Below are positions 4,456 through 8,164 of a DNA stretch of 8,164 nt, one piece after another. The DNA is from Chloroflexota bacterium (GTDB lineage: Bacteria > Chloroflexota > Ktedonobacteria > Ktedonobacterales > Ktedonobacteraceae). The stretch's first letter is position 1, and every line of letters begins with the position of its first letter. The notes below the pieces were generated by a model that was not told the DNA's origin, searched no databases, and saw nothing but the letters and a program-made list of their open reading frames with translations. The translations under genes were made by a program, and so were the position numbers. Location: positions 1-8,164 of the forward strand of contig VBHI01000005.1 in NCBI GenBank assembly GCA_005881495.1, given 5' to 3'.

Positions 4456-7326
4456 CTACACGATGTTCAGTTCCCTTGCGCGCGCAATGGCCTTCGTCCG
4501 GCTCTCTACCTGGAGTTTGCCGTAGATCGCGTTGACATACCATTTCACCGTGCTCACCGCGATCACGAGCCGGTCCGCAATCTCTCGATTGGAGCAGCCC
4601 GCGACGATCAGCCGCAGCACCTCCAGCTCGCGTTCGCTCAACGGTTCACTGAGCGAGTACGTTCCAGACCCAGGTACAGCTGCTACAGCAGAGTGCAACA
4701 CATCCTCGTCATGCGCTCTTCCCAGCAGTGCCAGGAGATGCTCTCGATAGTGCATGGAGCCAGACCGATCATCAGGCTTTCGTATGCGCATCTGCACCAG
4801 CAATTGTGCCATCGGTGCCCCTTCATCCACAAAGAGCCGGATGTAGCCCTCCGGCTCTGCAAGTGACAGTGATCGCGAGAGCCGCTCCATTGCCTGTTTC
4901 ATCTCACCGGAAGCGTGCAAGGCTTCGGCTTGCAGCATGAGAAGCTCAATCATACTTCCCGTGCGTCCCTGCGCCTCTGCCAGTTGCAACAGGTTTCCCA
5001 GCCATTGCACAGCCTCATCGAGCTTGTGCTGGGCAATGAGGATACGTACCAACGTCAGATACTCCCGCTCACGCAGAGGGTTGAGTTCCTGGTCAACACT
5101 GAGGCCACACCGATGTACCCAACGCAAGGTAGCCGCCTCATCCCCTTGTATGAGGGACAACCATGCCTGAGATGCTTCCACCTCCTGGGTACTTCTCGAC
5201 TGAGAGAGGTGCTGCCGTTCCGCTCTCTGTACTGCTTGCTGCATCATCGCGCTCGCCCCATCTGTATCTCCCCGCGCCTGCTTGATGAAGGCCAATCCGG
5301 TGGACGCTTGCACGATGACTCCTGTATTAGCGGTCTGTTCGCAGAGCTTGATCCCTTCTTGGAGCAGGGATGTCGCGGCGTCCAGATGGTTCCACTCGCG
5401 CTCGAGATTGCCCCTGCCCACATAGGCCGGACCTAGCGCCGGTTGGTGTCCACCCCTCTGTATGGCAAGCTGAAGTGCCTGGCGATAGGTCTGATCTGCT
5501 TGGTGCAGATGTCCTTGCGTTATTTGCAAATGAGCCAGGTCATGGGCAACGAGAAAGACAGCGTAGGGGTGATCCACCTCCCAACTGACGCGAGAGGCCT
5601 CTACAAGAGCAATGCTCGCTGCTTCCATATCGCCGCTCAACCAGTGCGCCTTGCCCAGGTACCAGGCGACATACGCGCGTGCCATGCTCTCTTGAGGGAG
5701 ATACTCAAGGGCGAGGCGTGAGAGTGCGATGGTACGCGGAAGATCTCCTTGAGTGACAGCGATAGACGCACGGATTGCGGCTATCCGACCAAGGATTGCA
5801 GTCTGATTGAATGCTCCACTCGCCATCGTCTGTTGCTCTGAATGTTCAGCCGATGCCCGGTTGATACCAAATGTACGCTCGATATCCTGAAGATGCCGTT
5901 CAGCAGCAGCATGCTTCCCGCTGACGAACAGAAGCCACCCTTGCCAGACAGAGAGCTCGATGTGGGAGAGAATCAGTTCATGTGGCAGTGCGTCTACCCA
6001 TCGTTGGAGCGTTGCGATCTCGCCCCGCCTGACAAGAGAGTCGACTGCTTGCTCCATCAGGCGTACCGCTTGCTCGAAATCTGCTGCTGCCAGAGCGTGG
6101 TGAACGGCGTCGCGCACCAGGCCATGCTGCTCATACCAGGTGCTCGCACGCCGGTGGAGTTCGGGCACCTGGGCAGGCTGCCTGCGCTGCAAGCGATGGC
6201 GCAACGCCTCAGCGAAGAGCTGGTGGTAGCGATACCAGAGTCGCTCATCATCCAAAGGCGTGAGGAAGAGATTAGCCTGCTCCAACTGCTCCAGCATCGC
6301 CTGACCGCTTGCCTCCTCGCCAGGCTCTCGCATCTCTCCCATCACGGCCTCACAGAGTGATCCCTGGAGTCGTTCAAGGATCGCTGTCTGGAGTAGAAAG
6401 GTCTGGACAGGCTCAGGCTGCCGGGCAAGCACCTCCTCAACCAGGTAGTCGATGATGTAGCGGTGACTCCCGGTAATAGCCTCGAGAAATCCTGGAATGT
6501 CCTTTCGCCCCTGCATCGACAGGGCTGCCAGCTGCAAGCCCGCAATCCAGCCCTCCGTGCGTGCCTCCAAAGTAGCGATGTCCTGAGCTGAAAGCTCCAG
6601 TCCGAGCGCACGAGTCAGGAATGCTGCCGTTTCCTCAGCGGTGAAGCGGAGATCAGCTGCGCGAATCTCGGTCAAGTGACCACGTGCGCGCAGGCGTGCC
6701 AGGGAAAGAGGGGGATCAGCCCTTGTCACTATGACCAGGTGAAGTTGAGGTGGCAGGTGGTCGAGGAGATATGTGATAGATCGATGGATTGGTTGCGCGG
6801 TAATCAAATGGTAGTCATCTAGCACAAGCGCAACCTGGTGTGGCAGGGCAGCAAGATCATTGATCCAGACAGTCAGGACGATTTCTATGGGTGGAAGAGG
6901 CGAGAGAGTGGATGCCTGAAGGAGCGACAGGGCGGATGTCCCACTATCAGGATGGACGCGCGAGAGAGCAGTGAACACATAGGACCAGAAGCGTGTGAGA
7001 TCATCATCGTCATGCTCCAAAGAGATCCAGGCAGCTGGAAGAGAAGCGTGCTCGAGCCAGGTAGAGAGGAGGGTGGTCTTGCCAAAGCCGGCAGGGGCTG
7101 CGATGAGCGTGAGCGGGCGTTGTATGCCAAGTTGGAGTTGGTTCGTCAGGCGCGGGCGAGGAACCAGGTCGGCACGGACTGGTGGCAAGGCGAGTTTCGT
7201 GACCAGGAGCAATTGCTCGCTCGTGCTTCCTGGTGTGTCCCCCTGTGGCAGCGCGCCTCGTGGGGCAGGGGTATTTCGCATCTGTTCTTCTCTCTCTTTG
7301 AGGGACATGGATAGCAAGACGGTCAC
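4456..7326 (-). CDS. LuxR-family regulator with STAND (MalT-type) ATPase and helical repeats
   Basis: A 956-residue signal-integrating transcription factor. Order of domains: a short N-terminal segment; an NTPase module with Walker A APAGFGKTT (77-85), Walker B VALVLDDYH (165-173), VTRADPPLSLARLRARG (200-216) and the MalT-like EGWIAGLQLAA (258-268); an alpha-helical TPR-like region over about 360-850; and a LuxR-type helix-turn-helix at 892-956 (LSERELEVLRLIVAGCSNREIA, then STVKWYVNAIYGKL). In the MalT family, inducer and ATP binding drive oligomerisation and DNA binding. The inducer here cannot be read from the sequence. Length and motif order match the family, with no break. The GTG at 7326 is chosen because AGGAGG lies nine bases upstream; the in-frame ATG codons at 7308 and 7281 have weak or no sites. 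It may regulate the downstream membrane genes, which is inference from position. Confidence 0.92.
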   Translation of the reverse strand: MTVLLSMSLKEREEQMRNTPAPRGALPQGDTPGSTSEQLLLVTKLALPPVRADLVPRPRLTNQLQLGIQRPLTLIAAPAGFGKTTLLSTWLEHASLPAAWISLEHDDDDLTRFWSYVFTALSRVHPDSGTSALSLLQASTLSPLPPIEIVLTVWINDLAALPHQVALVLDDYHLITAQPIHRSITYLLDHLPPQLHLVIVTRADPPLSLARLRARGHLTEIRAADLRFTAEETAAFLTRALGLELSAQDIATLEARTEGWIAGLQLAALSMQGRKDIPGFLEAITGSHRYIIDYLVEEVLARQPEPVQTFLLQTAILERLQGSLCEAVMGEMREPGEEASGQAMLEQLEQANLFLTPLDDERLWYRYHQLFAEALRHRLQRRQPAQVPELHRRASTWYEQHGLVRDAVHHALAAADFEQAVRLMEQAVDSLVRRGEIATLQRWVDALPHELILSHIELSVWQGWLLFVSGKHAAAERHLQDIERTFGINRASAEHSEQQTMASGAFNQTAILGRIAAIRASIAVTQGDLPRTIALSRLALEYLPQESMARAYVAWYLGKAHWLSGDMEAASIALVEASRVSWEVDHPYAVFLVAHDLAHLQITQGHLHQADQTYRQALQLAIQRGGHQPALGPAYVGRGNLEREWNHLDAATSLLQEGIKLCEQTANTGVIVQASTGLAFIKQARGDTDGASAMMQQAVQRAERQHLSQSRSTQEVEASQAWLSLIQGDEAATLRWVHRCGLSVDQELNPLREREYLTLVRILIAQHKLDEAVQWLGNLLQLAEAQGRTGSMIELLMLQAEALHASGEMKQAMERLSRSLSLAEPEGYIRLFVDEGAPMAQLLVQMRIRKPDDRSGSMHYREHLLALLGRAHDEDVLHSAVAAVPGSGTYSLSEPLSERELEVLRLIVAGCSNREIADRLVIAVSTVKWYVNAIYGKLQVESRTKAIARARELNIV

Positions 7327-7335
7327 AGGGCAATG

Positions 7336-7341
7336 CCTCCT
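7336..7341 (-). promoter_or_regulatory. Ribosome binding site fixing the GTG start of the LuxR regulator
   Basis: AGGAGG on the minus strand, nine bases before the GTG at 7326. It decides in favour of the GTG over two internal ATG codons. Confidence 0.7.
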
Positions 7342-7386
7342 GTATCATACCGCAAAACTATTCTGCTGGCGAGTGGTCTTCCTTAG

Positions 7387-7593
7387 CGTGATTTGATCAA
7401 GGATTTCAGACTGCTCATAGTAGCAATGAAACTGCTCGGCTGGATAAAAAAAGAAGGTTCAGCTTTTACGTTTACTGAAAAAGGGGCGAGATGGTCTCAT
7501 CGGTTCCAGATGCTTTTCTCGCTCACGTTTATTGATGATGTTTGGACACAATGTCAACGAGAGCCGTGGCCAAAGCAGATTATTCTTTATTAA
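7387..7593 (+). pseudogene. 3' remnant of a coproporphyrinogen III oxidase/HemN-type gene
   Basis: The frame opens after a TAG (7384-7386) and ends at TAA (7591-7593). From the TTG at 7393 it gives 66 residues with no strong ribosome binding site. The sequence resembles the extreme C-terminus of oxygen-independent coproporphyrinogen III oxidase/HemN-like radical-SAM proteins: a winged-helix-like part ending FTFTEKGARWSHRFQ (26-40 of the TTG-started product), then FSLTFIDDVW (42-51) and a terminal REPWPKQIIL (56-65). The CxxxCxxC radical-SAM core and several hundred residues are missing, because the LuxR gene on the other strand begins only 60 bp away. I infer a truncated remnant. The family call is from memory of motif order and is moderate; an unrelated small winged-helix protein is possible. 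Confidence 0.5.
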
Positions 7594-7964
7594 GTGCTCA
7601 TCGCGCTCCCGCTCTGCTTCCTGATCAGCAGCTTCATCCGCAAGATTCCTTTTGCCGGCAGGATTTTATGAAGGGCAACTCGTGCTCCTCTTCTCCAAAT
7701 TCTCCGTCAATGCGCAAAAGGCTCATTCCCTGTAAGTCGTTTTTGCTGAAGGCAATTCGAAGGTACTATTTCATTGACGTTAAACGTTTGCGTGTACTCT
7801 AATGAGGGCAGTACAATGTTATCTGTTAAAGCTCAGCCTTATTTTCGACCCAAAAATTTCTTAACAGTTGGGGACTATCATATACTTTACTTGCTATGGT
7901 AGAGTCGTCAATATTTTCGTTCCTTCTTCTGAAATAAACTGAGAAGGTAGCCAAAGAATAGAGT
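7594..7964 (+). other. AT-rich gene-poor stretch with decayed coding-like fragments
   Basis: No convincing gene here. Base composition becomes AT-rich. Between about 7594 and 7735 two plus-strand frames give short protein-like runs, such as LIALPLCFLISSFIRKIPFAG right after the HemN-like stop and FYEGQLVLLFSKFSVNAQKA near 7668-7727, each soon stopped. This fits decayed coding sequence, but I do not recognise a family. The rest, 7740-7964, holds the candidate promoter and leader of the next gene, plus a distant inverted repeat CTGTTAA (7823-7829) / TTAACAG (7861-7867). Confidence 0.4.
7774..7803 (+). promoter_or_regulatory. Candidate sigma-A-type promoter for the right-end gene
   Basis: TTGACG (7774-7779) and TCTAAT (7798-7803) each match the housekeeping consensus at five of six positions with an 18-base spacer. 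The predicted transcript start is near 7810, which would give a leader of about 155 nt before the ATG at 7965. The palindrome ACGTTAAACGT (7777-7787) overlaps the -35 box and spacer and could be an operator. Confidence 0.4.
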
Positions 7965-8164
7965 ATGTTAAAGATTGCTAAAAGCATTTGTGCTGTATTG
8001 CTATTATTCGTAGGCGGTTTATATTTTCTTCTATATAACCCCAGTTCAAACACCTCCACAACGTTTCATTATAACCAACCCAAACAGACTGACACGGTAA
8101 TTCCTACGTCTACCTCTAGTCCAACAGAGACGACAAAGTCAATAGCGGTAACTATATCCCCCCT
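7965..8164 (+). CDS. Membrane-anchored or secreted Ser/Thr-rich protein, N-terminal part
   Basis: The frame starts at ATG 7965 and is open to the window edge (66 codons visible). Residues 1-5 are MLKIA with two lysine-flanked positions, followed by a hydrophobic helix (about 6-24, ICAVLLLFVGGLYFLLY). After that comes a polar stretch rich in Thr, Ser, Pro and Asn (26-66) without a Cys lipobox. This is the layout of a single-pass membrane anchor or uncleaved signal peptide with an extracytoplasmic linker, as in sortases, secreted hydrolases or surface proteins. The functional domain is outside the window, so no function is given. The ribosome binding site is weak (AAAGAATAGAG), and the gene is AT-rich compared with the left part. 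An overlapping minus-strand frame at 7826-8059 is less protein-like. Confidence 0.6.
   Translation, partial: MLKIAKSICAVLLLFVGGLYFLLYNPSSNTSTTFHYNQPKQTDTVIPTSTSSPTETTKSIAVTISP

Noticed and set aside
4327..4866. Plus-strand frame starting in repeat copy 2 and running into the 3' end of the regulator
   Set aside because: It is antisense to the LuxR helix-turn-helix coding region and shows no independent protein character.
7342..7350. TATGATAC as a -10 box for the LuxR gene
   Set aside because: There is no -35-like hexamer at 16-18 bases, and the implied transcript start would fall in the ribosome binding site.
7826..8059. Minus-strand 77-codon frame at the right end
   Set aside because: The overlapping plus-strand frame has a clear membrane anchor plus Ser/Thr-rich linker and stays open to the edge, which is more gene-like.

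Overview
The window looks like chromosomal DNA from a Ktedonobacteria-type Chloroflexota bacterium. That placement is an inference. It rests on a very large MalT-type LuxR regulator, a VC0807-type membrane protein with a distinctive FATGNDP motif, a small WFDG/DQxxLHG-type protein common in soil Chloroflexota, and G/C-rich intergenic repeats. Most of the window is moderately GC-rich. From about 7600 to the right end it is visibly AT-rich.

Almost everything from 1 to 7326 is on the minus strand. Read in the direction of transcription, the order is: a 956-residue STAND/MalT-type LuxR regulator (7326 to 4456); a six-helix VC0807-type membrane protein (4273 to 3542); a small CcdC/DUF1453-like membrane protein (3365 to 2868); a 532-residue apolipoprotein N-acyltransferase-like membrane protein (2723 to 1125); a 100-residue small protein (958 to 656); and the C-terminal half of a PaaK-like adenylate-forming ligase (555 to 1) that has lost its 5' half inside the window. 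To the right, on the plus strand, lie a 3' fragment resembling a coproporphyrinogen III oxidase/HemN-type protein (7387-7593), an AT-rich gene-free stretch with a plausible sigma-A-type promoter, and the start of a gene for a membrane-anchored Ser/Thr-rich protein that runs off the edge.

The most unusual material is not the gene list. (i) A G-rich element of about 50 bp occurs twice (3525-3575 and 4347-4396). One copy supplies the last ten codons and stop of the VC0807-type gene. (ii) A perfect 13-mer (TACACTTCACGTA on the gene strand) lies 50-62 nt upstream of two different membrane genes. (iii) Three consecutive membrane-protein genes each carry a perfect small hairpin 16-23 nt before the start codon. 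(iv) The Lnt-like protein keeps the Glu and Cys of the nitrilase triad but has Ile where the catalytic Lys belongs and Gln where a second conserved Glu belongs.

The three membrane genes and the regulator may form a functional neighbourhood, but the 145-182 nt gaps argue for separate transcription units rather than one tight operon. Gene remnants flank the block on both sides, which suggests local rearrangement and decay. I saw no tRNA, rRNA, CRISPR array, transposase or convincing rho-independent terminator.
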